Of a DNA stretch of 64,000 nt, positions 41,839 to 51,780 are shown piece after piece. The notes beneath the pieces were generated by a model. It did not search any database. It was not told the origin of the DNA and saw only the letters and a program-made list of their open reading frames with translations. The position numbers were made by a program, and so were the translations under genes. Position 1 is the stretch's first letter. Every line of letters begins with the position of its first letter. This stretch comes from an uncultured Candidatus Actinomarina sp. (GTDB taxonomy: Bacteria; Actinomycetota; Acidimicrobiia; Actinomarinales; Actinomarinaceae): contig CACNFT010000002.1 of the NCBI GenBank assembly GCA_902619825.1, positions 1 through 64,000 on the forward strand, in the 5' to 3' direction.

Positions 41839-42992
41839 TGGAAAACTTTGACGCTTTATCTCTTGTAATTATTTCTTTAGGTGCTTTTTTATTGCCACTT
41901 ATTGCACAAAGAATAAGCATTCCAAGTATCGTTTTAGAAATTGCATATGGAATACTAGTTGGGCCAGTTTTGGGAATAGTCAAGATTTCAGAATTTATAT
42001 CTGGGTTGGCAATATTTGGATTTATGTTGTTAATGTTTCTGTCTGGGTTTGAAATTGAACTAGACACATTCAGAGAAAAAGGTTTGAAAACTTTATCGAT
42101 ACCTCTTGCAATCTATGTTGCTACTGTTGCAACATCTTTCTATTTGATAATTACTTTAGATTATCCAATATTTTTGGCACTTGTACTTTGTACTACAAGT
42201 GTTGATATTGTTATAACTGTCTTGAGAAGCGATGATACGATCAAAACTAATTATGGTCAGTCACTTTTTATGTCTGCTTTGATAGCTGACATATTTACTT
42301 TGATTGGAGTAACAGTTTTTGCATCTTTACAACACTCTGAAGGATTTTCTATATCTAACTTAAATGTCATTTTGTATTTCTTAATTGTAATTTTAATTCT
42401 TAGAATTATTCGAAGGGTTGCTTGGTGGAACCCACAAATATTTTCCAGAATGTTTGATGGTAATGACCCAGAGGAGATGGGCATTAGAAGCTCAATAGCT
42501 TTAATGCTGACTTTAGTTGGTGTTGCTGTGTTGTTCGATATTGAATATATCTTAGGTGCTTTTCTTGCAGGAACTTTATTTGCCTTTACTTTTCCAAATA
42601 GAGGAAGTTTAGAAAACAGCCTGAAAGGTTTTTCCTATGGATTCCTCATTCCAATATTCTTTATAAATATTGGATTAAATTACGATATTGAAGTTTTTAA
42701 AAATACAGAATTTTATATTCAGGTGTTGAGTCTTTTAGGAATTGCACTCATTGTTAAAATTGTGCCCTCACTATTTCTTATATTTTCAAAAATAAAATTT
42801 AGACAATTAGTAGCTGGCGGTTTTTTATTAGCTGCAAGATTTAGCTTAATTATTGCTATGGCTGAGATTGGTGTAGAACTGGAACTTATTTCAAAAGCGT
42901 TGGAGCAGCAAATTATATTGCTTGCTGTACTAACTGCAACAATCTCACCAATTTTCTATAGAATTTTTTCTCCAAAATCGACAGAGGCTTAA
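41838..42992 (+). CDS. CPA2 cation:proton antiporter
   Basis: Na+/H+ exchanger-like: GAFLLPLIAQRISIPSIVLEIAYGILVGPVLG, LIPIFFINIGLNYDI. Confidence 0.88.
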   Translation: MENFDALSLVIISLGAFLLPLIAQRISIPSIVLEIAYGILVGPVLGIVKISEFISGLAIFGFMLLMFLSGFEIELDTFREKGLKTLSIPLAIYVATVATSFYLIITLDYPIFLALVLCTTSVDIVITVLRSDDTIKTNYGQSLFMSALIADIFTLIGVTVFASLQHSEGFSISNLNVILYFLIVILILRIIRRVAWWNPQIFSRMFDGNDPEEMGIRSSIALMLTLVGVAVLFDIEYILGAFLAGTLFAFTFPNRGSLENSLKGFSYGFLIPIFFINIGLNYDIEVFKNTEFYIQVLSLLGIALIVKIVPSLFLIFSKIKFRQLVAGGFLLAARFSLIIAMAEIGVELELISKALEQQIILLAVLTATISPIFYRIFSPKSTEA

Positions 42993-42993
42993 A

Positions 42994-43905
42994 TTGAAAG
43001 AGAGAATTGGTCTTTTCTTTAAAGGTGTTGCGATGGGCGCTGCAGATATTGTTCCAGGTGTTTCTGGAGGAACTATTGCTCTTATAACAGGTATTTATGA
43101 GGAGCTTATTGAATCAATTAAAAATATTAATTTTTCTTTATTTCAGACACTATTTAAAACTGGCGTTAAAGATTTTTGGAAAAAACTAAATGGTAATTTT
43201 CTTTTAACGATTTATCTAGGAATAACAGCAGCTGTTTTTTTGTTAGCTAATTTAATTAGTTATTTACTTTCTAATCATGAATATAAGATTTGGGGATTAT
43301 TTTTTGGATTAGTACTTGCATCAGCCTTTATGATTCTTAATCAAGTTGAAAAACTTACAAATAAAAATTTTGTTTTCCTAGTTATAGGAATAGTTGTTGC
43401 AGGACTTATTTCATTTCTTTCTCCAGCTTCAACTCCAGAAACACCTATTTTTGTATTTTTATCAGGCTCTATAGCAATCACCGCAACTATTCTCCCAGGA
43501 ATAAGTGGTTCGTTTATTTTGTTACTTCTTTCAAAGTATGAATTTATTATTAATGCAATTAAAAGTTTTGATTTACAAATTTTGTCAATCTTTGCTCTTG
43601 GTTGTATTTTAGGCTTAATTATTTTTAGTAGAGTTTTATCATTTATGTTTACAAATTTTAAGAATGAAATATTATCTCTACTTTCCGGATTTCTTATTGG
43701 CTCTCTTATAAAGATATGGCCATTTAGAAATGTTCTTGAATCAAGAGTAAACAGTGAAGGTCAATTAGAGGCGGTTGTAACAAGACCTGAACTACCAAAC
43801 GCTACCAATGTTGAAGAAATTATATTCTTTATTGTTTTTACAATATTTGGATATGTAATAATCAATTTTTTACAAAAGAAATCTTTAGAAGATAATAAAG
43901 AATAG
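42994..43905 (+). CDS. DUF368-family membrane protein (undecaprenyl-phosphate translocase family)
   Basis: FFKGVAMGAADIVPGVSGGTIALITGIYEELI, ILPGISGSFILLLL; TTG start. Confidence 0.88.
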   Translation: MKERIGLFFKGVAMGAADIVPGVSGGTIALITGIYEELIESIKNINFSLFQTLFKTGVKDFWKKLNGNFLLTIYLGITAAVFLLANLISYLLSNHEYKIWGLFFGLVLASAFMILNQVEKLTNKNFVFLVIGIVVAGLISFLSPASTPETPIFVFLSGSIAITATILPGISGSFILLLLSKYEFIINAIKSFDLQILSIFALGCILGLIIFSRVLSFMFTNFKNEILSLLSGFLIGSLIKIWPFRNVLESRVNSEGQLEAVVTRPELPNATNVEEIIFFIVFTIFGYVIINFLQKKSLEDNKE

Positions 43906-43924
43906 ATTAAGTTAAAATTAAATT

Positions 43925-44062
43925 ATGAGATTAGGACTACCTGAATTACTTATAATTTTATCGATTTTATTGTTACTTTTTGGAGCAAAGAGACTCCCGG
44001 GTTTGGCAAGATCCTTAGGTAAATCAACTAGAGAGTTTAAAACTGGTCTAGAAGAAGAATAA
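43925..44062 (+). CDS. tatA: Sec-independent translocase subunit TatA (45 aa)
   Basis: Not in ORF track: MRLGLPELLIILSILLLLFGAKRLPGLARSLGKSTREFKTGLEEE*; TatA TM, hinge FGAKRLP and amphipathic helix. Confidence 0.9.
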   Translation: MRLGLPELLIILSILLLLFGAKRLPGLARSLGKSTREFKTGLEEE

Positions 44063-44064
44063 GC

Positions 44065-44352
44065 ATGAAAAAAGCAATCGTATTGTTTCTTTTTTTATTT
44101 ATTGCGTGTGGAGCTCAAGAAACTGTAGAGCTTACGACTGGTAAAGAGATTTACACAGCAAGATGTTCAGCTTGCCACCAAGAAGATTTCTCAGGTAGAG
44201 TAGGACCGAGTCTTAAAATGGCAAACGTACTTAAAAAACCCGATTCATATTGGCTTCAAACTATTTTAAAAGGAAAAGGGTCTATGCCTGCAGTTCGAAT
44301 TACAGAAGAACAAGCTCAAATCGTAATTGATTATATAAGAGAGAGTAACTAA
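44065..44352 (+). CDS. Class I cytochrome c (lipoprotein)
   Basis: Lipobox LFIACG; heme motif CSACHQ; distal SMPAV. Confidence 0.88.
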   Translation: MKKAIVLFLFLFIACGAQETVELTTGKEIYTARCSACHQEDFSGRVGPSLKMANVLKKPDSYWLQTILKGKGSMPAVRITEEQAQIVIDYIRESN

Positions 44353-45938
44353 GCCCTATTTGTTGCTTTATTAAGTGTTTTAAGATCTTCCTTAACTGGC
44401 TCTAAATTTTTCAAATTTTCAAGTCTCCATATCCAGTTGTTTTCTGATGTTCCAGGAATATTAAAACGTGCTTTAGAATCCAGTTTTAATAAATCTTGAG
44501 TTGTTGTAATTGCTAATTGGGAATTAGACTCCCAAACTAAAGCAATGAAATCCCAAACATCATTGTTAAAAGAATTTTTTAGGGTTTTGGTATATCCTTT
44601 GTAATTTTCATATTTTGACTCATTAACTTCATCAAACCACTCTTGAGTTGTAGGACTGTCATGAGTTCCTGTGTAAGCTGCTAGATTATAATCCCATTCA
44701 ACTGGATGAGTTTCCTCAAAATAATCATCAGAAGCTTCCTCAAATAAAGTTGCTTTATCTATGATTTCTGAATCTCCTTGAAATGGTAGGTCATCAACAT
44801 CATCAGGTATTCTTTGTTGAAGCACCTTCATACCTGGTATGTTGTATTTAGTTAATATCTCTTTCGTTTCTTTTAAAATTACACCAAGATCTTCAGCAAG
44901 TAATTTCGTTAAATCAACATCTTGAGAAATAGATTCAAAAAAGTCATGTCGAGGCCCCTCTCTCCAGTGCCCATTAAGTGCAGATTCTCCTGTCGGAATT
45001 GCCCAGAATTTAAAGAATCCTACGAAATGATCAACTCTTAAATAATCGTAAAGATCTAGAGATTTGTTTAACTTTTCTTTCCAGTATTTAAAGTTGCTAG
45101 ATTTATGGTTATCCCATTTATATAAAGCATTACCCCATACCTGTCCTTGTTGGTTAAAACTATCAGGAACTGCACCAGAAATAAATTCCATTTCACCACT
45201 TTGGTCTAACTCAAAAATTTCTTTATTTAACCATACATCTGCTGAATCATGGTTAACATAAATTGGAATATCACCAAGAATACTTATTTTTTTTTCATTG
45301 GCATATTTTTTTAAATCATTCCATTGTTTAAAGAATTCATATTGTGTAAAAATATGAAAATTCATTAAATGAGATTCATCTTTTAACAATTTTTCAAATA
45401 ATTTTTCACTATATTCGTTGTATTCGTTATCCCAACTAGTCCATACTGTTTGGTTAAGATCTTTTAATACTAAGAAAGTAATATGTTGTTTAATTAATTC
45501 TTCATTTAAAAAATTTGAATAAATTTCATCATCTGGATTTATAGTCTGAGATAAGTCTTTAAAGACTAAATCTTTGAAATCATATACTTTTTTATATTCA
45601 ACGTATTCTTTTGAGAAATTCTCTACATTATAATTCTTGTTATCAAAGCCATCCAATTGTTCAATATCAATTAAATATCTGTTTCCCAAAATTGATGACG
45701 GACTTGAATATGGTGAAAATTCATCAAGGCTAGTAAGTCCTAATGGAAGTACCTGCCATATATTTGTAGATGTTTCCTCTAGAAAATCTATAAACTCTTT
45801 CGATGTATTACCAAAATCACCAATTCCATACTTTGAAGGTAAAGCAGTTGGGTGCATTATTAATCCAGATGATTTTTTGATATCCAATTCAATCCTTTCA
45901 ACTAAAGTATATAGTACAATACTTATTCGGAAATACAT
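44349..45938 (-). CDS. malQ: 4-alpha-glucanotransferase (true start possibly TTG near 45887)
   Basis: SSGLIMHPTALPSKYGIGDFG, ILGDIPIYVNHDSADVW, LRVDHFVGF, YTGTHDSPTTQEW. Confidence 0.92.
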   Translation of the reverse strand: MYFRISIVLYTLVERIELDIKKSSGLIMHPTALPSKYGIGDFGNTSKEFIDFLEETSTNIWQVLPLGLTSLDEFSPYSSPSSILGNRYLIDIEQLDGFDNKNYNVENFSKEYVEYKKVYDFKDLVFKDLSQTINPDDEIYSNFLNEELIKQHITFLVLKDLNQTVWTSWDNEYNEYSEKLFEKLLKDESHLMNFHIFTQYEFFKQWNDLKKYANEKKISILGDIPIYVNHDSADVWLNKEIFELDQSGEMEFISGAVPDSFNQQGQVWGNALYKWDNHKSSNFKYWKEKLNKSLDLYDYLRVDHFVGFFKFWAIPTGESALNGHWREGPRHDFFESISQDVDLTKLLAEDLGVILKETKEILTKYNIPGMKVLQQRIPDDVDDLPFQGDSEIIDKATLFEEASDDYFEETHPVEWDYNLAAYTGTHDSPTTQEWFDEVNESKYENYKGYTKTLKNSFNNDVWDFIALVWESNSQLAITTTQDLLKLDSKARFNIPGTSENNWIWRLENLKNLEPVKEDLKTLNKATNRA

Positions 45939-45940
45939 TT

Positions 45941-47872
45941 ATGGTTGAAAGACACTCAGTAGAATTTACAGATAAAGATGAAGCTCAAAAACTTGAATTT
46001 TTTGAAGGGGATGTACATCTAGGCCATTATGATTTTCGTTTTGACTTTAATGATAAAAAGTTTTTTTCAATTTCAGCAGACGGTACCGTAAATCTTAGAA
46101 TCCACAGTGAGCCAAAGATAGCAAAGGTTTGGCTTCTAGTTGAGGATGATGACTTAAGACCATTAGAGCTTGAAATGTATGCTGAAACAGATAGATTTAA
46201 GTTTTGGAATTTAAATTTTAATTTTAGAACTACAGTCTCAAAGTTTAGTTTTGCAGCTCAAACAGAAGATGAGTTAAATATTTATTTTGGAACAAGTGGG
46301 GTAGCTAATTTTATTTCTCCTTCAGAAAAATGGATTTACAGCTCAGAGGACTTTCCTCGACACACCATTCCTGATTGGGTTTATGGAGGTGTCATGTATC
46401 AGATATTCCCTGAACGCTTTAGGAATGGAAATGATGAAATTACTCCTGAAAATGCTATTCCTTGGGAAAGTACTCCAACAAGATTAGATTTTCACGGTGG
46501 CGATCTTCACGGAGTTACAGAAAAAATAGATTATATTAAAGACTTAGGTGTAAATATAATTTATTTGAATCCTATATTTTTATCTTCAAGTACGCATAAA
46601 TATGATGCTTGGGATCATTTTAAAGTTGATGACACTTTTGGGGGTGATGAAGCATTAAAGGATCTTATCAAAGAAGCTCATAACAGAAATATGAAAGTTG
46701 TATTAGATTGCTCTTTAAATCATGTTCATCCAAGACATTTTGCCTTTCAAGATATTGTTGAAAAAGGTGAAAAATCAGAATATAAAGAGTGGTTTACTGT
46801 ATTTGATTATCCCGTTCGTTTTTTACATAGACCACACTTATACGCGAATACTTACAAAGTAGGATGGGATGGTAATGCTGAAGAATATAAAACATACCTT
46901 GAGAAGACCTTTAAAGAAACAAAAGTTCCAGTTGAAGTTGTTGATGATGATGGCCCAATTATAGAACCAACATTCAAAGCATGGTGGGGTGTCCCTGACA
47001 TGCCAAAAATAAACTTCAAAAATGATGGTGCTAGACAGTGGGCACTGGATGTTACAGAACATTGGATTAAAAATTTTGATATAGATGGTTGGCGAATGGA
47101 TGTTGCAAAAGAGTTAGATTTTTCATTTTGGAAAGACTTCAGAGATGTTGCCTATAGTGCAAAAAAAGATATATTGCTCATTTCAGAAATATTTGGAGAT
47201 ACTTCACAATGGCTTCAAGGAGAGAGATTTGATGGGACAATGAACTATTCCTTTAGAGAGACTATGACAGACTATTTTGCTACGAAAAGAATTGATAACA
47301 AAGAGTTCGCAAATTCTCTTGCTAACTTATATTCGATGTACTCTTTTGAGGCCCTATCCTCGTGTCAAAATCTACTTAGTTCACACGATGTAAAGAGATT
47401 CCTGAATCGTTGTGGAGCAAATACTGACGGCATGTTTGGAGCTGTATTTCTTCAGGCAACTTTCCCTGGTATAGCTGGAATTTACTATGGTGATGAAATT
47501 GGCCTAGGTGGAGCTGATGATCCGCAGAACAGAGAGCCATTCCCTTGGGAATCGGAAGATAAATGGAATAAAGACCTTTTAAAGTTTACAAGTGAGCTAA
47601 TGAGTATAAAAACAAGTCAACCGATTCTAAGATATGGCAACTTTGAAATGGTTACTTATGACGATAACTATGTCATATTCAGAAGAGTTTTAAACGATGA
47701 GTCACTTTTGTGTATCGTAAATAGGGATCTTAACAACAAAGACATAGAATTGAATACAAATGCTCATAGTGTCGACATAGTCTATGGTGATTGCAGTATT
47801 GAACTTGATTCAGGTAAATTGAAAATTACAGACATAGCAGATAATTTTGGACTCATAATTAAAGAGAGCTAA
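45941..47872 (+). CDS. GH13 neopullulanase/cyclomaltodextrinase-like alpha-amylase
   Basis: GGVMYQIFPERFRNG, GGDLHGVTEKIDYIKDLGVNIIYLNPIF, DGWRMDVAKEL, LLSSHDVKRF. Confidence 0.92.
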   Translation: MVERHSVEFTDKDEAQKLEFFEGDVHLGHYDFRFDFNDKKFFSISADGTVNLRIHSEPKIAKVWLLVEDDDLRPLELEMYAETDRFKFWNLNFNFRTTVSKFSFAAQTEDELNIYFGTSGVANFISPSEKWIYSSEDFPRHTIPDWVYGGVMYQIFPERFRNGNDEITPENAIPWESTPTRLDFHGGDLHGVTEKIDYIKDLGVNIIYLNPIFLSSSTHKYDAWDHFKVDDTFGGDEALKDLIKEAHNRNMKVVLDCSLNHVHPRHFAFQDIVEKGEKSEYKEWFTVFDYPVRFLHRPHLYANTYKVGWDGNAEEYKTYLEKTFKETKVPVEVVDDDGPIIEPTFKAWWGVPDMPKINFKNDGARQWALDVTEHWIKNFDIDGWRMDVAKELDFSFWKDFRDVAYSAKKDILLISEIFGDTSQWLQGERFDGTMNYSFRETMTDYFATKRIDNKEFANSLANLYSMYSFEALSSCQNLLSSHDVKRFLNRCGANTDGMFGAVFLQATFPGIAGIYYGDEIGLGGADDPQNREPFPWESEDKWNKDLLKFTSELMSIKTSQPILRYGNFEMVTYDDNYVIFRRVLNDESLLCIVNRDLNNKDIELNTNAHSVDIVYGDCSIELDSGKLKITDIADNFGLIIKES

Positions 47873-47934
47873 ATTTTTCTATCAATTAGAAATTTTTCTA
47901 ATTAAATCATATAATTTAAATAGTTCATTTTGTG

Positions 47935-47948
47935 AATATACGTATATT
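47935..47948. promoter_or_regulatory. Perfect 14-bp palindrome, possible LacI-family operator
   Basis: AATATACGTATATT, central CG, 14 nt upstream of the sugar-binding-protein start codon. Confidence 0.4.
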
Positions 47949-47962
47949 AAGAAAGGAAGTGT

Positions 47963-49264
47963 ATGAGTAATACAAAATTGCGATTTGGAGCAATTTTATT
48001 AATTCTTTCCCTGGTACTTGTTGCCTGTGGTGGTTCAACTGAAGAAACCGTTGAAGAACCAGCAACAGAAGAGGCACCAGAGGAAACACTTGCAGCCCCT
48101 GCTACAACTTCTCCACCACCGGAAAAGTTGTTGATTTGGGCTGAAGAAAAAGTTGCCGTTGCTTTAGAACCTCTCCTAGGTGCATATGAATCTGCAGCTG
48201 GGGTAGATGTTGAAGTGGTAATTTATGAATTTGGAGCAATAAAAGACGATCTTTCTACAGCAGGACCTGCTGGCGAAGGGCCGGACCTTTTTATTGGACC
48301 ACATGACATGGTCGGTGAAGTTGTGACTAATGGTCTTGTTTCACCAATTGATCTTGGTTCAATCCAATCAGATATTTTTGATGTTGGTATCTCAGCATTT
48401 AGTGTTGGTGGAGAAGTTTATGGTTTTCCATACGCAACTGAAGCTATAGCAATGTTTTACAATTCAGATTTAGTCGATGGTGTTCCATCAACATGGGAAG
48501 AAGTGAAGGCAGCATGTGACGCTGCAGGTACTGAACTCTGTGTTGCAGCACCAGGTGGTGGTGGAGGCGGAGACGCTTACCACAATATCCCATTCGTTCA
48601 ATCTGACGGTGGATATATTTTTAAATTTGACGGAGGTTTTGACCCTTCAGATGTTGGATTAGACAATGCGAGCGCATTAGCTTCTGCAGAGTTTCTTGAT
48701 TCATTAGTTAAAAATGGAACGGTTGCTTCTACAGACTATGGTGGCTCTATGTCTGCCTTCCAAGAAGAAAAATCTTTATTTTGGATGACTGGACCTTGGG
48801 CTAGAAATGATGCTGCTGCTGTTAATTATGGTGTTGGGTTAATTCCAACATTTGATGGCAATGCTGCAACTCCATTCGTTGGAGTCAGAGGCATGTTTAT
48901 ATCAGCCTTTAGTGAAAATAAAGTTTTAGCGCAAAGCTTTATACTTGACTTTTTTTCTACTGTTGATGTTCAAGCAGCTATGTATGCAGAAGATCCAAGA
49001 CTACCTGCAACAAAATCATTGTTTGCAATAGTTGAAAATGAAGATCCAATTGCAGCACAATTTGCAGCAAGTGCATCAAATGGAATCCCAATGCCTAACA
49101 TTCCAGAAATGGGAAGCGTTTGGGGACCAGTTGGAGACGCTCTTTTAATTATTAGAGATCAAAATTATGGCACTAATGAAGATACAGGTGTAACTGTTGA
49201 TTCTGCTTCTGACGCTATGAAATTAGCAGCTCAGCAAGTAAGAGATGCCATTGCTGGCGGATAA
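47963..49264 (+). CDS. ABC transporter sugar-binding lipoprotein (maltose/maltodextrin/trehalose type)
   Basis: Lipobox LVLVACGG; SBP family 1 features: IWAEEKVAVALEPLL, YGFPYATEAIAMFYNSDLV, FWMTGPWARND. Confidence 0.9.
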   Translation: MSNTKLRFGAILLILSLVLVACGGSTEETVEEPATEEAPEETLAAPATTSPPPEKLLIWAEEKVAVALEPLLGAYESAAGVDVEVVIYEFGAIKDDLSTAGPAGEGPDLFIGPHDMVGEVVTNGLVSPIDLGSIQSDIFDVGISAFSVGGEVYGFPYATEAIAMFYNSDLVDGVPSTWEEVKAACDAAGTELCVAAPGGGGGGDAYHNIPFVQSDGGYIFKFDGGFDPSDVGLDNASALASAEFLDSLVKNGTVASTDYGGSMSAFQEEKSLFWMTGPWARNDAAAVNYGVGLIPTFDGNAATPFVGVRGMFISAFSENKVLAQSFILDFFSTVDVQAAMYAEDPRLPATKSLFAIVENEDPIAAQFAASASNGIPMPNIPEMGSVWGPVGDALLIIRDQNYGTNEDTGVTVDSASDAMKLAAQQVRDAIAGG

Positions 49265-49283
49265 TTTATAAAATTATTATTTA

Positions 49284-49316
49284 AATCGGGGCTCTAGAAG
49301 AGCCCCGATTTTTTTG
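49284..49316 (+). terminator. Strong rho-independent terminator between binding-protein and permease genes
   Basis: AATCGGGGCTCT-AGA-AGAGCCCCGATT 12-bp perfect stem plus T run. Confidence 0.92.
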
Positions 49317-49334
49317 TGATATATTTATATATAG

Positions 49335-50927
49335 ATGAAAACTTCGACAATTTTGAAGTATATTTTACTCGGCATTTTCAATGCTTTAATGTTTTATGTT
49401 GTTCCCTTAGCAATAACTTATGAATCTTGGTTTCTTCTGTTAATCATTGGTATTATCACTTTCCTAATCAACATTACTTATATAACAAATAGATTAAAAC
49501 CTTTAAAGTGGATTACTCCTGGATTTATATTTCTGATTTCTTTTGTTTTATTTCCTGCTGGATACAATTTTTATGTTTCATTTACAAACTGGCAAACTGG
49601 TCATATATTAACTAAAACTCAAGTCATAGAACGTCTAGAGGATTTAACTTATTCCACAGATGAGCAAAAGGGAGTTGAGTTTGATTTATATGTTATGCAA
49701 GATTCAAATTTAGATTATTTCTTTCTTGCAGACTTTGATCAAGACAATTTATTGTTTGGAAAAGCAGTTACTTCAGATCAATTTGAAGATATTGAATATG
49801 CGACTCATGAACCTTCTTTTAAAGATTCAAACAACAATATTACTATTCCTGAATCACTTTATTTATTATCGGGTAAAGAACAAATTGCAAACTCCAGTAC
49901 ATTACAAGATCTTTCAATATTAATTGATAAAAATACAAGAATTAAACTTTACAATATCTCTGTCTTTGGTGCTTCAAGCGGAAGAATATTTTCATCACAG
50001 CAAAAATACACATACGATCAAGATTCTGAAATTTTATATGACAACAGAAAAAATGTTGCCTGTACTCTTGGAGACCGTGGAAATTTTGTTTGTGGTGGTG
50101 AATTGGTAGATCCAGGTTGGAGAATTAATGTTGGTACAGAAAATTATCATAGAATTATTAATGATGATCGATTTAGAGGCCCTTTAAGTACAGTCACAGA
50201 ATGGACTTTCCAATTTGCTTTTCTCTCGGTTGTCCTTGCATTTATTGTTGGTCTTCTTTTGGCGACAACACTTAATAATGAAAAAGTTAGATTTCAAAAA
50301 ATTTATAGATCTATATATATAATTCCTTATGCAATACCTGCCTTTATTTCAATACTCGTTTTTAGGGGATTACTAAATCCAGATTTTGGGCTTGTAAATG
50401 ATTGGCTTGATCCTTTTTACCAATTATTTAATATTGAACCAATTAGATGGTTCAGAACGGAAGGAAGTTCCAAAGCAGCAGTTTTATTGGTCAACACTTG
50501 GCTTGGGTTTCCTTATATGTTTTTAATTGTTACAGGTGCGTTGCAGTCAATTCCAAATGAATTAATTGAAGCTTCTAAGGTTGATGGTGCTACTCCCAGA
50601 CAATCTTTTTTTAAGATAACTTTTCCATTATTGTTAGTGTCAATATCGCCACTTTTAATAGGAGCGTTTGCTTATAATTTTAATAATTTCACTCTAATAT
50701 TTTTGCTTACAGGAGGAGGACCTCCTATTGTCGGAGCCGACGTTTCCGTTGGATACACTGATATACTTATTTCTTTTACATATAATTTAGCTGTATCTGG
50801 TGGCAGGGGTGTGCAGTTCGGTCTTGCTGCTGCTGTAACAACAATAATATTTTTTCTTGTACTAATTATTTCAGCTATTTCATTTAGATACTCAAAAAGA
50901 TTAGAGCGTGTTTATGGAAATATATAA
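49335..50927 (+). CDS. ABC sugar permease, MalF-like with large periplasmic loop
   Basis: EAA motif EASKVDGATPRQSFFKITFPLLL; ~200-aa insertion between TM segments. Confidence 0.9.
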   Translation: MKTSTILKYILLGIFNALMFYVVPLAITYESWFLLLIIGIITFLINITYITNRLKPLKWITPGFIFLISFVLFPAGYNFYVSFTNWQTGHILTKTQVIERLEDLTYSTDEQKGVEFDLYVMQDSNLDYFFLADFDQDNLLFGKAVTSDQFEDIEYATHEPSFKDSNNNITIPESLYLLSGKEQIANSSTLQDLSILIDKNTRIKLYNISVFGASSGRIFSSQQKYTYDQDSEILYDNRKNVACTLGDRGNFVCGGELVDPGWRINVGTENYHRIINDDRFRGPLSTVTEWTFQFAFLSVVLAFIVGLLLATTLNNEKVRFQKIYRSIYIIPYAIPAFISILVFRGLLNPDFGLVNDWLDPFYQLFNIEPIRWFRTEGSSKAAVLLVNTWLGFPYMFLIVTGALQSIPNELIEASKVDGATPRQSFFKITFPLLLVSISPLLIGAFAYNFNNFTLIFLLTGGGPPIVGADVSVGYTDILISFTYNLAVSGGRGVQFGLAAAVTTIIFFLVLIISAISFRYSKRLERVYGNI

Positions 50928-51780
50928 ATTATCAACTTGGTTAAAAGAATATGGATGGAGACATTTAGTTGGTTTAACTTTCGTAGTATTTTCAATGTAT
51001 CCAATACTATATGTAGTAGCTAATTCTTTTGCAGATTTTCCAAATTTGGAAAACTCTAAACTAATTCCAGATAGTTTTACTTTGAAGCATTTTCAATCCT
51101 TGTATGGAGATCCACTTGTTCCATACTTTAAGTGGCTTTTTAATACATATAAAATTGCTTCATTAGCTGGTTTTTTTAATGTTCTTTTAGGTACCTTTGC
51201 GGGCTATGCATTTGCCAGATTAAAATTTAGAGGCCGTAGAGTAGGCCTAATTACTCTTGTACTTATTCAAATGTTTCCAGCATTTCTTGCATTTGTCGCA
51301 ATTTATTTACTATTTTTTCAAATTAGCGATATTGCTCCCTTTATGGGCTTAGGAACTCATTTTGGACTTATTTGTGTTTATCTTGGTGGATCAATAGGTT
51401 TTAATTCATGGTTGATAAAAGGGTTTATGGATACAATTCCTGAATCATTAGATGAAGCAGCAAAGGTTGATGGTGCTTCCGATTCGCAAATATTTTTCAG
51501 AATTGTTGCACCATTAGCAAGACCAATCATAGTTGTTCTATTTGTTCTCACGTTTATAGGTATATATTCAGACTATATACTTGCTGCTGTATTTCTTAAG
51601 GATACTAATTTATACACCGTAGCATTAGGAATTAATGTCGTCTTTACGGATGATTTCAGTAATGAGTGGGGAAGTATTGCCGCAGCTTCTGTAATAGCAG
51701 CTACTCCAATAGCTGTATTATTTCTTTTTTTCCAAAAGCAAATAACTGGAGGTCTTACTGCAGGATCAATAAAAGGATGA
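50908..51780 (+). CDS. ABC sugar permease, MalG-like
   Basis: EAA motif EAAKVDGASDSQIFFRIVAPLARP. Confidence 0.92.
   Translation: MFMEIYKLSTWLKEYGWRHLVGLTFVVFSMYPILYVVANSFADFPNLENSKLIPDSFTLKHFQSLYGDPLVPYFKWLFNTYKIASLAGFFNVLLGTFAGYAFARLKFRGRRVGLITLVLIQMFPAFLAFVAIYLLFFQISDIAPFMGLGTHFGLICVYLGGSIGFNSWLIKGFMDTIPESLDEAAKVDGASDSQIFFRIVAPLARPIIVVLFVLTFIGIYSDYILAAVFLKDTNLYTVALGINVVFTDDFSNEWGSIAAASVIAATPIAVLFLFFQKQITGGLTAGSIKG

Noticed and set aside
51666-51776. N-terminal extension of the ThuA-like ORF
   Set aside because: Lies out of frame within the MalG-like permease; real start is ATG 51777 with ATGA coupling.
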